NCBI GenBank assembly: GCA_963825685.1
Contig: CAWGUD010000007.1
Span: 62,001-126,000 of the forward strand
Reading direction: 5' to 3'
Source of the DNA: JAOUEA01 sp963825685
GTDB taxonomy: Bacteria; Actinomycetota; UBA4738; HRBIN12
Length of the DNA stretch: 64,000 nt
In this document: in pieces, positions 1-10,349 of the stretch
Layout: every line of letters starts with the position of its first letter
Numbering within the stretch: position 1 is the stretch's first letter
Notes under the pieces: model-generated
The model's database searches: none
What the model saw: only the letters and a program-made list of their open reading frames with translations
Told to the model about the DNA's origin: nothing
Program-made: the position numbers and the translations under genes

Positions 1-82
1 GCCGCCGGCTACCGGCGGTTCGAGGACTCGATCGAACGACTGTCATCGGGCCAGTAGTCTGATCGGGACTAGCCGTTCGAGG

Positions 83-2848
83 ATGGAGCACGATCCGGCA
101 GAGTCGAGGGCGCTTCGAACCGATGCGGGGCAGGGGCGTCCGTGGTTCGCGCTCTCCCCCGAGCGCGCTCTCGTCGACCTCAAGAGCGACGCTTCGGGCC
201 TATCGGCCGAGTATGCCACCGCTCGGTTCCAGGAAACGGGACCCAACTCCCTGCCTCGCGTCGGCGGCACGAGGCCGTTCGCCGTGCTCTGGGCCCAGAT
301 CAACGAACCGCTGATCTGGGTTCTGATCGGTGCGGCGGCATTGGCGTTGGCACTCGGCAAGGTGGACGATGGCCTGATCGTGGCGGCGGTGGTCGTCATC
401 AATGCCGTGATCGGGTTCCTGCAGGAGTTCCGGGCCAGCAAGGCCGTCGAGGCCCTCTCCGCCATGGTGCCCGAGTATGCGACCGTGATGCGCGATGGTG
501 CGCTGCAGCGGGTGCCGGTGGCGACGCTGGTGCCCGGTGACGTCGTGCATCTCGGTGCCGGCGATGAGGTGCCCGCCGATCTACGCCTGTTGACCGCCAA
601 GGGCCTGCAGGTGGAGGAGGCCATGCTGACCGGGGAGTCGGTCCCGGCGGTCAAGTCACCCCAGGCGGTCGCCGCGGATGCCCAACTCGGGGATCGAACC
701 TCGATGGTCTTCGGCGGCACGCTGATCACCTCGGGCACCGCGACGGCGCTCGTTGTTGAGACCGGTTCGCGGACCGAGCTCGGACGCATGTCGTCGCTGC
801 TGCAGCAGGTCGTCGAGCTCGAGACCCCGCTCACCAAGGCGCTGGGCAGGCTCGGCAGGACGATCGCATTGGCGGTCGTCGCACTGGCCGCGACGATGCT
901 CGTCATCGGCACCGCGCGCGCCGTGGCCGCGGGGGCGGATCTGGCCGACGCCCTCGCCGACTCAGCGATCTTCGCCATCTCGCTGGCAGTCGGTGCGATC
1001 CCCGAGGGTCTGCCCGCGATCGTCACCGTGGCGCTCGCCGTCGGGGTGCGGCGCATGGCCAACCGCCGGGCGATCGTACGGTCGCTGCCGGCGGTTGAGA
1101 CGCTCGGCAGCACGAGCGTCGTGTGCACGGACAAGACCGGCACGCTGACACGCAACGAGATGGTGGTTCGGGCCGTGCGGGTGGGGCAACGTGAGTTCGC
1201 GGTGGGCGGCGTGGGGTATGAGCCGTCGGGGACGTTCGAGCTCGCCGGTGAGTCGGTCGAGGCACCCGCCGACGTGCAGGAGATGCTGCGGGACGCGGCG
1301 CTCTGCAGCGATGCCACGCTCGTTCGAGACGGGGATGTCTGGACGATCACCGGCGACCCGACCGAGGGCGCGATCATGGCCGCTGCGTACAAGGCTGGGA
1401 TCGACGCCGCCGCCGTCCGTACGGAGGTCGACCGGGTCGACGCGGTGCCTTTCGACTCCGACCTGCAGATGATGGCCGTGCTGGTGGACCACGATCTCCA
1501 GCGTCGGCTCATCGTCAAGGGCGCCCCGGAGGCGGTGGTGTCCCGGGCGGAGATGTCGGATGCCGAGCGTGACGGACTGCTCAGGCGGGTCGGGGACATG
1601 GCCTCGCGCGGGTTGCGTGTGCTCGCGATCGCCTCCCGACCGTGGACGCATGACCGCCACGAGCTCCTCCATGACGATCTGGTGGGTCTCCGGTTCGAGG
1701 GTCTCGTGGGCATGATGGACCCTCCGCGGGCAGAGGCGATCGACGCAGTCCGCGCCTGCCACGACGGGGGCATCGGCGTGAAGATGATCACGGGCGATCA
1801 TGCGATCACAGCCGCCGCGATCGGCCGCGAGATCGGTCTCGACGCCGGCGAGCGCGCGGTGACGGGATCGGAGTTGGCGACGATGGACGAGGACGAGCTC
1901 GATCGGACCGTCGCAGCCACGGACGTGTTCGCTCGAGTGGCGCCGGAGCAGAAGCTCAGGCTCGTCCGCGCCCTGCAACGCAGGGGTCAGGTCGTGGCCA
2001 TGACCGGCGACGGCACGAACGATGCCCCGGCCCTGAAGCAGGCCGACGTCGGTGTCGCGATGGGTATCACCGGCACGTCGGTGTCGAAGGAGGCGGCCGA
2101 CCTCGTGCTGACCGACGACAACTTCGCGTCGATCCGTGCTGCCATCGAAGAGGGTCGACGTGTCTACGACAACCTCATCAAGTCGCTCGTGTTCGTGCTG
2201 CCGACGAACCTCGCGCTCGCGCTGATCCTCATGTTCGCGGTGGCCTTCTTCCCGTTCGACGAGGTCACCGGCGAGCTGCTGCTGCCGATCCAGCCGAGCC
2301 AGATCCTCTGGATCAACCTCGTGGCCTCGGTGGCCCTCGCGGTGCCGCTCGCCTTCGAGGTGGCCGAGGCGAACGTCATGCGCCGGCGCCCGCGCGACCC
2401 CCAGTCCTCTCCGCTCTCGCGGTTCGTCGTGCTCCGCACGATCTCGGTCGCCGTGCTCATCGCGGCTGGCGCCATCGGCCTGTCGATCTGGGAGTACCGC
2501 ACCCAGCTGGCCGATGGCCTCACGCACGCGGTCGCGATCGCCGACGCGCAGACGATGGCGGTGACGACCGTCATCTTCTCCCAGGTCTTCTACGTGTTGC
2601 TCAGTCGGTCGCTCACCGGCAGTTCGATGCGCAGGCTGAGTTCGAACCCAGCGATCGTGATCGGCATCGTCGCCATCCTGCTACTGCAGGCCGCCTTCGT
2701 GTATCTGCCGGTGATGCACTCGATCTTCGAGACCGCTCCTCTCACGCCACTCCAGCTGGCGGTGTCGATGGCGGGGGCGGCGATGCTGATGTCGGTGATC
2801 GCGATCCAGAAGGCGATCGCCCGCCGGAGGCAGCCGGTTCCCGTCTAG
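83..2848 (+). CDS. P-type cation-transporting ATPase (type II)
   Basis: A 921-residue ATP-driven cation pump of the inner membrane, of normal length for type II P-ATPases. An N-terminal cation-ATPase domain (about residues 20-90) precedes the first membrane pair. The TGES motif of the actuator domain is at 183-186 and the PEGL motif of the transport helix at about 307-310. The phosphorylated aspartate is D350 in CTDKTGTLT, and the hinge motif TGDGTND lies near 641-647. A six-helix C-terminal membrane block follows. Ca2+ or Mn2+ (or Na+/K+) are the usual substrates of this group, but the ion cannot be assigned by eye. The ATG at 83 is the first good start. Its TAG stop overlaps the adnB stop in a shared CTAG. 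Confidence 0.93.
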   Translation: MEHDPAESRALRTDAGQGRPWFALSPERALVDLKSDASGLSAEYATARFQETGPNSLPRVGGTRPFAVLWAQINEPLIWVLIGAAALALALGKVDDGLIVAAVVVINAVIGFLQEFRASKAVEALSAMVPEYATVMRDGALQRVPVATLVPGDVVHLGAGDEVPADLRLLTAKGLQVEEAMLTGESVPAVKSPQAVAADAQLGDRTSMVFGGTLITSGTATALVVETGSRTELGRMSSLLQQVVELETPLTKALGRLGRTIALAVVALAATMLVIGTARAVAAGADLADALADSAIFAISLAVGAIPEGLPAIVTVALAVGVRRMANRRAIVRSLPAVETLGSTSVVCTDKTGTLTRNEMVVRAVRVGQREFAVGGVGYEPSGTFELAGESVEAPADVQEMLRDAALCSDATLVRDGDVWTITGDPTEGAIMAAAYKAGIDAAAVRTEVDRVDAVPFDSDLQMMAVLVDHDLQRRLIVKGAPEAVVSRAEMSDAERDGLLRRVGDMASRGLRVLAIASRPWTHDRHELLHDDLVGLRFEGLVGMMDPPRAEAIDAVRACHDGGIGVKMITGDHAITAAAIGREIGLDAGERAVTGSELATMDEDELDRTVAATDVFARVAPEQKLRLVRALQRRGQVVAMTGDGTNDAPALKQADVGVAMGITGTSVSKEAADLVLTDDNFASIRAAIEEGRRVYDNLIKSLVFVLPTNLALALILMFAVAFFPFDEVTGELLLPIQPSQILWINLVASVALAVPLAFEVAEANVMRRRPRDPQSSPLSRFVVLRTISVAVLIAAGAIGLSIWEYRTQLADGLTHAVAIADAQTMAVTTVIFSQVFYVLLSRSLTGSSMRRLSSNPAIVIGIVAILLLQAAFVYLPVMHSIFETAPLTPLQLAVSMAGAAMLMSVIAIQKAIARRRQPVPV

Positions 2849-5800
2849 GGTGCCCGGCCAGCCGCGGGCTCGGTCTCCGCGAGCCACGCCTGGCCCGCGT
2901 CGCAGAACGAGCGGAAGTCGCAGTGGGTGCACCACCGGCCGGGCGTCGGGTCGAACGCGCCGCTCGCCGATCGCGGCCAGCGAGGCCTCGACGCGTGACC
3001 GCACGAGCGCCGGGTCGTCCATCGGCTTCGTGACCTCGTCGCCGCTCGCGAGGTAGAGGTACGTGAGCGTGAGGTCCGACGGGCGCCTTGCCCCAGATCT
3101 CGACCGCGGCGAGCCCGTACACGTCGAGCTGCAGGCCGAGGGTCGGGTCGTCGGCGGCGGGTCTGCGGCCCGTCTTCCAGTCGACGATCTCCCACGGGCC
3201 GTCGGGATCGCCGAAGATCGCGTCGATGCGGCCTCCGACCGAGAACTCGCCGAGACGCAGCAGGAACGCGCGCTCGGCGTAGAGCGGCGACACCCCGGCG
3301 AAGCGACTCGCGAGGAACGACTCGCGCAGGCGGTCGACGCGGCCGGGGTCGCCGGCGAGCTCCTCGTCGGTGAGGTCGACCCGGTCCTCGAGCTCGAGCA
3401 GCTGGCCCTGGCCGCGGGCGCGGCGCTCGATCCAGGCGTGGATCTCGGTGCCGATGCGCGCCGCCGGGCCGCTGAAGCGCGGCAGCGGGCGCACCCGCGA
3501 CCAGTAGAAGCGCTTCGGGCACTGCACGTAGGTGATGAGATCGCTCGCGCCGACCGCCTGGGGGGTGCGCTCCACGCTCGGGCCGCCCTCGACCGCCTCG
3601 CGCTCGCGCAGGTGCGCGGCGAGCTGGCGCCGGTCGGCGGTGATGCGCTCGAACGCCGCGCGATCGTCTGCCTCGAGCGCGTCGACGAGCGCGGTCTGCA
3701 CGGCGCCGGCCTCGATCGCCGCGACGGCCGTGCGTCGCCATCCGTCGGGAAACGCGGCATCGGTGTCGTCGGGCCTCGCCGGGCCCGGCCAGTCGCGCAC
3801 GAGCGACTCGCGGTAGCCGAGCATCGGGTTCTGATCGGGTTCCCCGTCGTCACCCGAGGGGCGTCCGTCGGCCTCGATCGTCACGTCGGCCTCCTCGGTC
3901 GTCGTTCCCCACTCGGCGAGCTCGGCGAAGAACTCGCTCGGCCCCTTCGCGCGCACGTTCTCGCCGTACCAGTTCGAGGCGCTCACGTGCAGCGACTTCC
4001 GCGCGCGGGTGAGGGCCACGTACATCGTGCGCCGTTCCTCGATCACCTCCTGGGCCTGCAGGTCGCGCTTGAAGTGCGAGAGCACGCCGTCGAACGAGGG
4101 CAGGATCGCCGCGTCGCCGCGCAGCTCGAAGTCGAGGGAGTAGCCGCGCTCGGCCGGGTTCTGCTGGATGCGCTTCGAGGGCATCAGCCCCGCCGCGACG
4201 CCCGGCACGAAGACGTGATCGAACTCGAGGCCCTTGGCCTGGTGGATCGTCATGACCTTGACCGAGTCGGACTCGCTCGGCTGCACGGGTTCCCACTCTT
4301 CCTTCTCGAGCGCCTCGACCGAGTCGACGTAGTCGAGGAAGGCCCGCAGGGTGAGCTCGCCCTCGACGGGCTCGAACGCGTGCACCTGGTCGAGGAACGC
4401 CGCGAGGTTGCGCGAGCGCTGGGCGGCCGCGGCGCGATCGACGTCGGCCTCGAGCTCGTCGACGATGCCGATGCGCCGCATCACCTCGCCGAGGAACTCG
4501 GGCACCGGGCGACGGGCCTCCACCCGCAGCGCCGAGAGCTCGGCGCGGAACTCCTCGAGGCGGGTGCGGCCCTCGTCGGAGAGACCCTCGACCTCGTCGA
4601 GATGCTCGAGGGCCTCGGCGAACAGGAACGGCGTCTCCTCGTCGTCGCCGCCCTCGTCGCGCCAGGCGTAGTTCTTGCCCTTGGCCCAGCTCGCGACGAG
4701 GGCGAGGTCCTTGAATCCGACCCGGTAGCGGGGACCCATGAGGATGCGGGCGAGCGCCACGCTCGCCATCGCGTCGTTCGCGGCGCGCGCGTACGCCATG
4801 ACCTCGACGACCTCGGGCGTGCGCAGCAGCCCGGCGAGCCCCACGATCTCGGCGGGGATCTCGCGCTCGGCGAACGTCTGCTGCAGCAGGAAGAACAGCC
4901 GGGACGTGCGGCAGAGCACCGCGATCTCGTGCCATCTCGTGGGCGCTACGCCTTCGGCTCCTTGAGCGCCCAGATGCAAGGCGAGGATCCGGTCGGCGAT
5001 CGCGCGCGCCTCGGTGAGCTCGTCGCGGTGCGACGTGACGCTCACCTCGCCCTCGCCGTTCGGGCCGAACGGCACCAGCCGCTTGTCGGGGTCGGGACGC
5101 TGGGCCGGGGGCAGCGGCGAGATGATCGTGTCGGCCGCGTGCAGGATGCGCGCCCCCGACCGGAAGTTCGTGAAGAGGGGCAGTCGCTCGGCGGGCGTGC
5201 CGTCTTCCTTCGGGAAGTCGGTCGGGAAGTCGAACAGGTTCGACAACGACGCCCCGCGCCACGCGTAGATGTTCTGGTCGGGGTCGCCGACCGCGGTGAC
5301 GGGGTGCCCGCCGGCGAACATCGCCCGCATCAGCTTGGCCTGGGCGACGTTCGTGTCCTGGTACTCGTCGAGCAGCACGGCGGCGAACCGGTCGCGGTAC
5401 TCCCGGCCGACCTCGGGGTGCGCGCTCGCGACCTGCACCGCGAGCTCGATCTGGTCGCCGAAGTCGATCACGCCGAGGTCGCGCTTCAGCCGGCGGAACA
5501 CCCCCACCGCCCTCGCGAGCTCGATGCGCTCGAGCGCGGTGTAGTAGACGCGGTCGGTGCGCGCGATCTCCTTGAACACGGGCAGTCGCCCCTCGACGAA
5601 CGCGACGACGTCGTCGGGGTCGACCAGGTGGTTCGCGATCTGCCCGTCGAGGTTGAGGATCTTGTCGACCACGCTCGGCTGCCACTCGGTCTTGGTGTGC
5701 TCGAACGTCATCTCGTCGAGCACGCGCCCGGCCAACGTGACGCGTTGCGCCTGGCTCAGCACGCGACGGCCGGTCTCGATGCCCGCCAGGATGCCGTAGC

Positions 5801-6161
5801 GATCGATCACCTGTGCGGCGAGCCCGTGGTAGTTGAGGATCTCGGGCTCCTCACCCTGGGCGAGCTCGACCCCGGCGAGCGCGCGACGGATGCGCGAGCG
5901 CAGGTTGTCGGTGGCCTTCACCGTGAACGTCAGGGCGAGCACGTTGCCGGGCAGCACGCCGTCGACGTCGCCGTCGACCCGCCCGAGCGCCGCCAACGCC
6001 AGGTACACGACCCGTGCGGCGATCACGCTCGTCTTGCCCGATCCCGCGCCGGCGATCAGCACGCTCGGCTCGAGCGGCATCGTGATCGCGCGCCACTGCT
6101 CGTCGGTGGGCGGCGCCCCGCCCATCGCGGCGACGACCTCGGGTGGGAACGACGCGCTCAT
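2845..6161 (-). CDS. adnB: AdnB-like helicase-nuclease subunit (two frameshifts near the 3' end)
   Basis: A UvrD/PcrA-type superfamily 1 motor with a C-terminal RecB-like nuclease, the partner of the upstream adnA product in double-strand-break end resection. Walker A is GAGSGKT at 38-44 and the DEYQDT motif is intact, so this motor looks active. The nuclease core shows DWKTG followed by QLDVY. A cysteine in the TYVQCPKRF segment plus CTHCDFRSFC at the end could hold a 4Fe-4S cluster. The frame breaks near 3080 and near 2960. Removing one base at each site restores a protein of about 1104 residues, close to mycobacterial AdnB. The true stop is then at 2845, sharing CTAG with the P-ATPase stop. 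The ATG overlaps the adnA stop as ATGA. Confidence 0.88.
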
Positions 6162-9067
6162 GCCGGCACCCGCTCGGGCGCTCCGGCGCGGACCGACTCG
6201 ACGGAGAACACGGGCTGACCCTCCGCGTACAGCGGGCAGAGCGTCTGGAAGTCGCAGAACCGGCAGTTCGCATAGGGGTTCGGACGGAACACCTCGCGTT
6301 CGTTCAGGTCACGCTTGCGCGCGATCAACGTCGCCAGGCGTTCGCGCATCTCGGCCTGGTACGCGTCTTCGTCGCGCTCGGTGACCATCCACTTGCGGTA
6401 GTCGATGTTCGGGCTCTTCCAGTTGCCGCGCAGGAAGGCGAGCTCGACGGTCTTCACCGGCTGGAACTCGGCGAGGTCGGGCGATTCCTGCACCGCGAGG
6501 TAGTAGATGCCGAGTTGCAGGCTGTCGCGCGGCGGTCCGGCGCTGTCGCTCTTGCCGGTCTTGAAGTCGGTGATCACGTACCCGTCCTGCACCGCGGGCC
6601 CGATGCGGTCGATGTAGCCGATCACCTTCGCGCCCTCGAACTCGAACTCGAAGAAGCACTCGATCGCGGCGGCGGGACGCTCGGCGTAGTTCTCGAACCA
6701 GTTGCGGAGCATGTGGTCCTTGGCCAGCGTGAAGAACGCCGTCGACACCGCCATCGACGGGAACTCCTGTTGGCGCCAGCGCTGCTCGAGCGCGTCGACC
6801 ATCGCCCGCGGATCCTTCACGAGGTCGCCCTTCTCCACCTGCTCGAGGATCGTGTGCACGGTCTTGCCGACCCAGGCGTGATAGCCGCCCGGCTTGCCGA
6901 GGCCGAGCTCGTCGCCGAGCACGTGCATCAGCTCGCACGCCTCGAGGTTCGACAGACGGGAGTACGAGACGCGGATCGTCTCGTGGAGCGGCCGGCCGGT
7001 GTCGGTCCAGTCGCGCTGGAACCACCATCGACCGGCGTCGACCTGCAGCGCGACCAGCCCGTCGAGCGCTGCCATGCGTTGCCACGCGGGGCGGGCCGCG
7101 TCGGCGAGATGCGACCGCCATGCTGCGGCCGCCTCTCGGGTGGAGACCGGGTCCTCGAACGGTCCGGCGGGCGCGGCCGTCCACACGCCCGCCTCGACGA
7201 AGCGAGAGCGAGCCGATCGCTCGTCGGCGTCGTGCTGCGCGTCGGTGCAGGTGAGCACCACGCGACGTCTCGCCCGCGCGAGCACCAGGTCGAAGAGGCG
7301 GCGTTCGTCGTCGAGGCGGGCGCGGTTGCGCTCGGCGTTGGTCACCGGGCGCTCCAGCACCGCCAGGTCGAACATCGGCTCGGGTCTGGACAGGCTCGGG
7401 AACGTGCCCTCGCTCACGCCGGAGACCAGCACGGTGTCGAACTCACGAGCGACCGTGCCGTGCGCCGTCAGGACCTGCACGGCGTCGGATCGCCCGCGTT
7501 CCCAGGCCGAGTACCCGGGACCGTGCTCGCCGGCATCGAGCGACTCGAGGAACGCGGCGACCCCCGCGTCGGCGCTCGCCTCGTCGGTCTCGGCGACGAC
7601 GTTCGCGAAGGTCACCACGGTGTCGAGCTCGCGCCGCGCCTCGGCGCTCTCGCCCGCGTTCTCGACCAGCCGGCGCGAGCAGGGAAGGTGCTCCCAGAGG
7701 TGCCGGAACGCGTCCTGCACGCTCATGCCGGCGAACAGCGCGGCCCTCGTGAGCGTCTCGCGCGCCGCCACGACCGCGTCGGCCTCGGCCGGCGTCAGTC
7801 CCTCGGTCACGTCGAGCGCGTTCGCGATCGAACCCGTCGTCGCACGAGCCGCGCGCAGCAGGCCACGGGCCGCGGCCGGGGAGAGGCCGACCACGTCGGA
7901 GACCAGGAGCTGTTCGACCAGGGACTCGCGCGCGGCCTCGTCGGCCACGAGCCACCGCAGCGCGAGCACGTACGGCCTGGTCGCGGGCTCGGCGGCGAGC
8001 GAGAGGCCGCGCTCGGGCATCGCCCTGGGGATGCGTGCGTCGTCGAGCGCCCGGAGCAGCCCGCCGAGGTTGGCGCCCTGCCGGCGTACGACGACCGCCA
8101 TGTCGTTCCACCCGACGCCGTGCTCGACGTGCAGTCGTCGGAGCTCTCGAGCGATCGCCGCGTGCTCCTCGCTCGCGTGGGGCGCGACCCAGGCCTCGAC
8201 CGTCACGGGCTCGGGCGCTCGATGGTTCGTGGCCAGCTCGACGGACGTACTCGTCTCGAACACGTCGAGGAAGCGCTCGAGGGGGGCCCGGCTCGTTCCC
8301 TGGAACGAGAAGACGTGGGCGTCGGGGTTGGCCGCGACGACGAGGTCGGGCGGGCGCAGCCCGCGCAGGATCGCCTCGGCCGCGACCGTCGTGTCGTGGT
8401 AGTCGTCGACGAGCACGTGGTCGAACGGCGGCTCGCCACCGAGAGCTTCTCCGGCCGCGCGCTGCAGGACGGTCGCGAAGTCGGCGAGGTTCAGCGCGTC
8501 GAGCACCTCCTGGTACTCACCGAGGAAGCCGGCCAGCTCGCGCCAGCCCGTCAGCCCCCGCCGCTCGGCCGCCTCGACGAGGCGCTCGGGCGAGAGCAAT
8601 GCCTCCTGCGCTCGCGAGAGGAACTGCCGCACCTCGTCGGCGAACCCGCGCATGCCGAGCAGCGGACCGTACGCGGGCCACCGCTCCGGATCCTGGGCCG
8701 CGAGCAGTTCCTGCACCTTCGCGAACTGCTCGGTCGCCGACAGGAGCTGGGGCGGCTCCTCGCCCGTCTGCTCGGCCCGGGCCTTGAGGACGCGGTTCGC
8801 GAGCCCGTGCATCGTGACCACGTGCAGGCCCGAGAGCGAGGTGGGCAGACGCTGCAGCAGGGCCGATCTCGTCGACTCGCGTGCCGACGACGAACCCACG
8901 ACGAGCGCGATCCGGTCGGGATCGGCGCCGCCTTCGACGAGCCGGGCGAAGCGCTCCCGCAGCACGGCGGACTTGCCCGTGCCGGCCGGTCCGGTCACGA
9001 GCAGCGTGCCCGAGGCGTGGCCGAGCACGAGCGCCTGGCGCTCGTCGGGGGAGAAGGGGGGCGTCAC
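6158..9067 (-). CDS. adnA: AdnA-like helicase-nuclease subunit
   Basis: First gene of the adnA-adnB operon, about 969 residues. It has an N-terminal UvrD-like ATPase (Walker A GPAGTGKS at 26-33) and a C-terminal RecB-family nuclease (DFKTGKS, then QLGIYY). CRFCDFQTLC at the end, with an earlier cysteine in SNLEACEL, forms a likely 4Fe-4S site. The Walker B region reads VDDYHDT instead of the usual DExQD, which suggests a weakened motor. This fits the known division of labour in the mycobacterial complex, where AdnB drives unwinding. I chose the GTG at 9067 because a TAGCAT -10 box ends seven bases upstream; an ATG at 9091 is the alternative. The order adnA then adnB matches Rv3202c-Rv3201c. 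Confidence 0.88.
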   Translation of the reverse strand: MTPPFSPDERQALVLGHASGTLLVTGPAGTGKSAVLRERFARLVEGGADPDRIALVVGSSSARESTRSALLQRLPTSLSGLHVVTMHGLANRVLKARAEQTGEEPPQLLSATEQFAKVQELLAAQDPERWPAYGPLLGMRGFADEVRQFLSRAQEALLSPERLVEAAERRGLTGWRELAGFLGEYQEVLDALNLADFATVLQRAAGEALGGEPPFDHVLVDDYHDTTVAAEAILRGLRPPDLVVAANPDAHVFSFQGTSRAPLERFLDVFETSTSVELATNHRAPEPVTVEAWVAPHASEEHAAIARELRRLHVEHGVGWNDMAVVVRRQGANLGGLLRALDDARIPRAMPERGLSLAAEPATRPYVLALRWLVADEAARESLVEQLLVSDVVGLSPAAARGLLRAARATTGSIANALDVTEGLTPAEADAVVAARETLTRAALFAGMSVQDAFRHLWEHLPCSRRLVENAGESAEARRELDTVVTFANVVAETDEASADAGVAAFLESLDAGEHGPGYSAWERGRSDAVQVLTAHGTVAREFDTVLVSGVSEGTFPSLSRPEPMFDLAVLERPVTNAERNRARLDDERRLFDLVLARARRRVVLTCTDAQHDADERSARSRFVEAGVWTAAPAGPFEDPVSTREAAAAWRSHLADAARPAWQRMAALDGLVALQVDAGRWWFQRDWTDTGRPLHETIRVSYSRLSNLEACELMHVLGDELGLGKPGGYHAWVGKTVHTILEQVEKGDLVKDPRAMVDALEQRWRQQEFPSMAVSTAFFTLAKDHMLRNWFENYAERPAAAIECFFEFEFEGAKVIGYIDRIGPAVQDGYVITDFKTGKSDSAGPPRDSLQLGIYYLAVQESPDLAEFQPVKTVELAFLRGNWKSPNIDYRKWMVTERDEDAYQAEMRERLATLIARKRDLNEREVFRPNPYANCRFCDFQTLCPLYAEGQPVFSVESVRAGAPERVPA

Positions 9068-9074
9068 ATCGCGG

Positions 9075-9080
9075 ATGCTA
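9075..9080 (-). promoter_or_regulatory. Leaderless -10 box of adnA
   Basis: TAGCAT on the minus strand, seven bases before the GTG at 9067. The spacing fits transcription starting at or next to the start codon, and it decides the adnA start. Confidence 0.5.
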
Positions 9081-9106
9081 CCGCCGCCCACCGACAGCTG
9101 CGCCGC

Positions 9107-10243
9107 CTACAGGTCGGGGCGGGTCGGCACGTTCGCGTCGCGGGGATCCTCGGCCTTCCCCTCGATCACGCGGCGGTACCAGCGCTCGACGTCCTCGGGC
9201 CCGAGCGCGCCCACGAGCACGCCGTCGCGCAGCACGAGGCCTTCGCGGCCGCCGAGCCACTCGAGCGCATCGTCGAGCGTCTCGGTCGGTGCGACCACCG
9301 GGGTCTGGGCCAACGGCCGCACGCCGTCGCGCACCGGCCGCGTCGGATCGCGCCCGCCGACCTTGCGGGCGCTCTCGATCGAGACCGTGCCGACGACCTT
9401 CCCCGCATCGACGACCGGGAACGCCTGGCCGTCGGCGCCGCGCAGGTACCCGTCGAGCACCTGCAGGAGCGACATCTCGATCGGCACGGTGGGCGGCGGC
9501 GGCCGCATCGCGTCGGCGACCGTCCCCCGCACGAGCTGGTCGCGGAGCGCGATGCGCTGGTCCATGCCGCGGCCGGCCGAGATCAGGATCATCGCGACGT
9601 ACCCGAGGAAGACGGCCATGCCGATGTCACCGGTCGCGATCATCCAGACGGCGACGCCACCGATCACGACGCCGACGACGATGCCCCCGTATCCCGCGGC
9701 GCGCATCGCCGTGCGCCGGTTCCCCGTGATGCCCCAGACGGTCGCGAGCAGCATGCGTCCGCCGTCGAGGGGGAACCCGGGCAGGGCGTTGAACGCGGCG
9801 AAGATCAGGCTGAGGACGGCGAGCGAGCCCATCGTGTCGGCGACCAGCCCGTTCGTGAGGGTCTCCCCGAGCCAGAACACCCCCGCGAGCACGAGCGTGG
9901 TGGCGGGCCCGACGAACGCGACGAGGAACTCACCGAGCGGACCCTTGCCGCTCGCCTTCGTCTCGGTCGCTCCGCCCCAGAACACCAGCGTGATGGCCGA
10001 GACCGGAAGGTCGAGCGACCGGGCCATGATCGCGTGCGCCGCCTCGTGCAGGAGCACGCTGCCGAAGAAGAGCACCGAGGCGAGCACGGCGATCGTGGCC
10101 GCCTCCGCCGGTTCCACGAACATGCGCGTGAGGTCCTCGTACCGCAGCCAGATGTAGAGCGCGGCGATCACGAACCACGACGTGCTGACGTAGAGCGGGA
10201 TGCCCCGCACGGTCGCGACCTTCCAACGGTTGCCTCCACCCAT
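9107..10243 (-). CDS. Site-2 protease family zinc metalloprotease with CBS domains (M50)
   Basis: A 378-residue membrane-embedded protease of the M50 family, Rip3-like in layout. The zinc motif HEAAH is at 66-70 within a transmembrane helix and the third ligand motif NALPGFPLDGG is at about 152-162. Six or so hydrophobic segments fill the first 230 residues. The C-terminal third carries two CBS-type repeats (about 240-365), which in such proteases are thought to sense adenine nucleotides or similar ligands. Family members cut transmembrane substrates such as anti-sigma factors; no anti-sigma gene is nearby, so the target is unknown. It reads out toward adnA with a short gap and has its own leaderless promoter. 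Confidence 0.9.
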   Translation of the reverse strand: MGGGNRWKVATVRGIPLYVSTSWFVIAALYIWLRYEDLTRMFVEPAEAATIAVLASVLFFGSVLLHEAAHAIMARSLDLPVSAITLVFWGGATETKASGKGPLGEFLVAFVGPATTLVLAGVFWLGETLTNGLVADTMGSLAVLSLIFAAFNALPGFPLDGGRMLLATVWGITGNRRTAMRAAGYGGIVVGVVIGGVAVWMIATGDIGMAVFLGYVAMILISAGRGMDQRIALRDQLVRGTVADAMRPPPPTVPIEMSLLQVLDGYLRGADGQAFPVVDAGKVVGTVSIESARKVGGRDPTRPVRDGVRPLAQTPVVAPTETLDDALEWLGGREGLVLRDGVLVGALGPEDVERWYRRVIEGKAEDPRDANVPTRPDL

Positions 10244-10251
10244 CGCTCACG

Positions 10252-10257
10252 AGCGTA
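10252..10257 (-). promoter_or_regulatory. Leaderless -10 box of the M50 protease
   Basis: TACGCT on the minus strand, eight bases before the ATG at 10243. It faces away from the photolyase promoter on the other strand. Confidence 0.45.
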
Positions 10258-10336
10258 CCCCGGTGCACCGTCCTCGCCGTCGCTCCGGCGGCCCCGATGC
10301 ATCGGTTCCCCTCGGGCATGGCCCGCGCGGCGCGCC

Positions 10337-10342
10337 TACCGT
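10337..10342 (+). promoter_or_regulatory. Leaderless -10 box of the photolyase gene
   Basis: TACCGT followed by seven bases and the ATG at 10350. It decides the photolyase start against longer in-frame readings that begin further upstream. Confidence 0.45.
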
Positions 10343-10349
10343 GGGTAGC

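Noticed and set aside
43..1791. A 582-residue minus-strand frame under the P-type ATPase
   Set aside because: It has Ser/Ala/Arg/Thr shadow composition and no motifs; the plus strand is a textbook P-type ATPase.
3063..6218. A 1051-residue open frame on the plus strand antisense to adnB, and similar long frames at 6143-10348 and 36788-39964
   Set aside because: They are Arg/Glu/His/Leu-rich shadow frames typical of high-GC antisense DNA; the opposite strands encode clear domain proteins.
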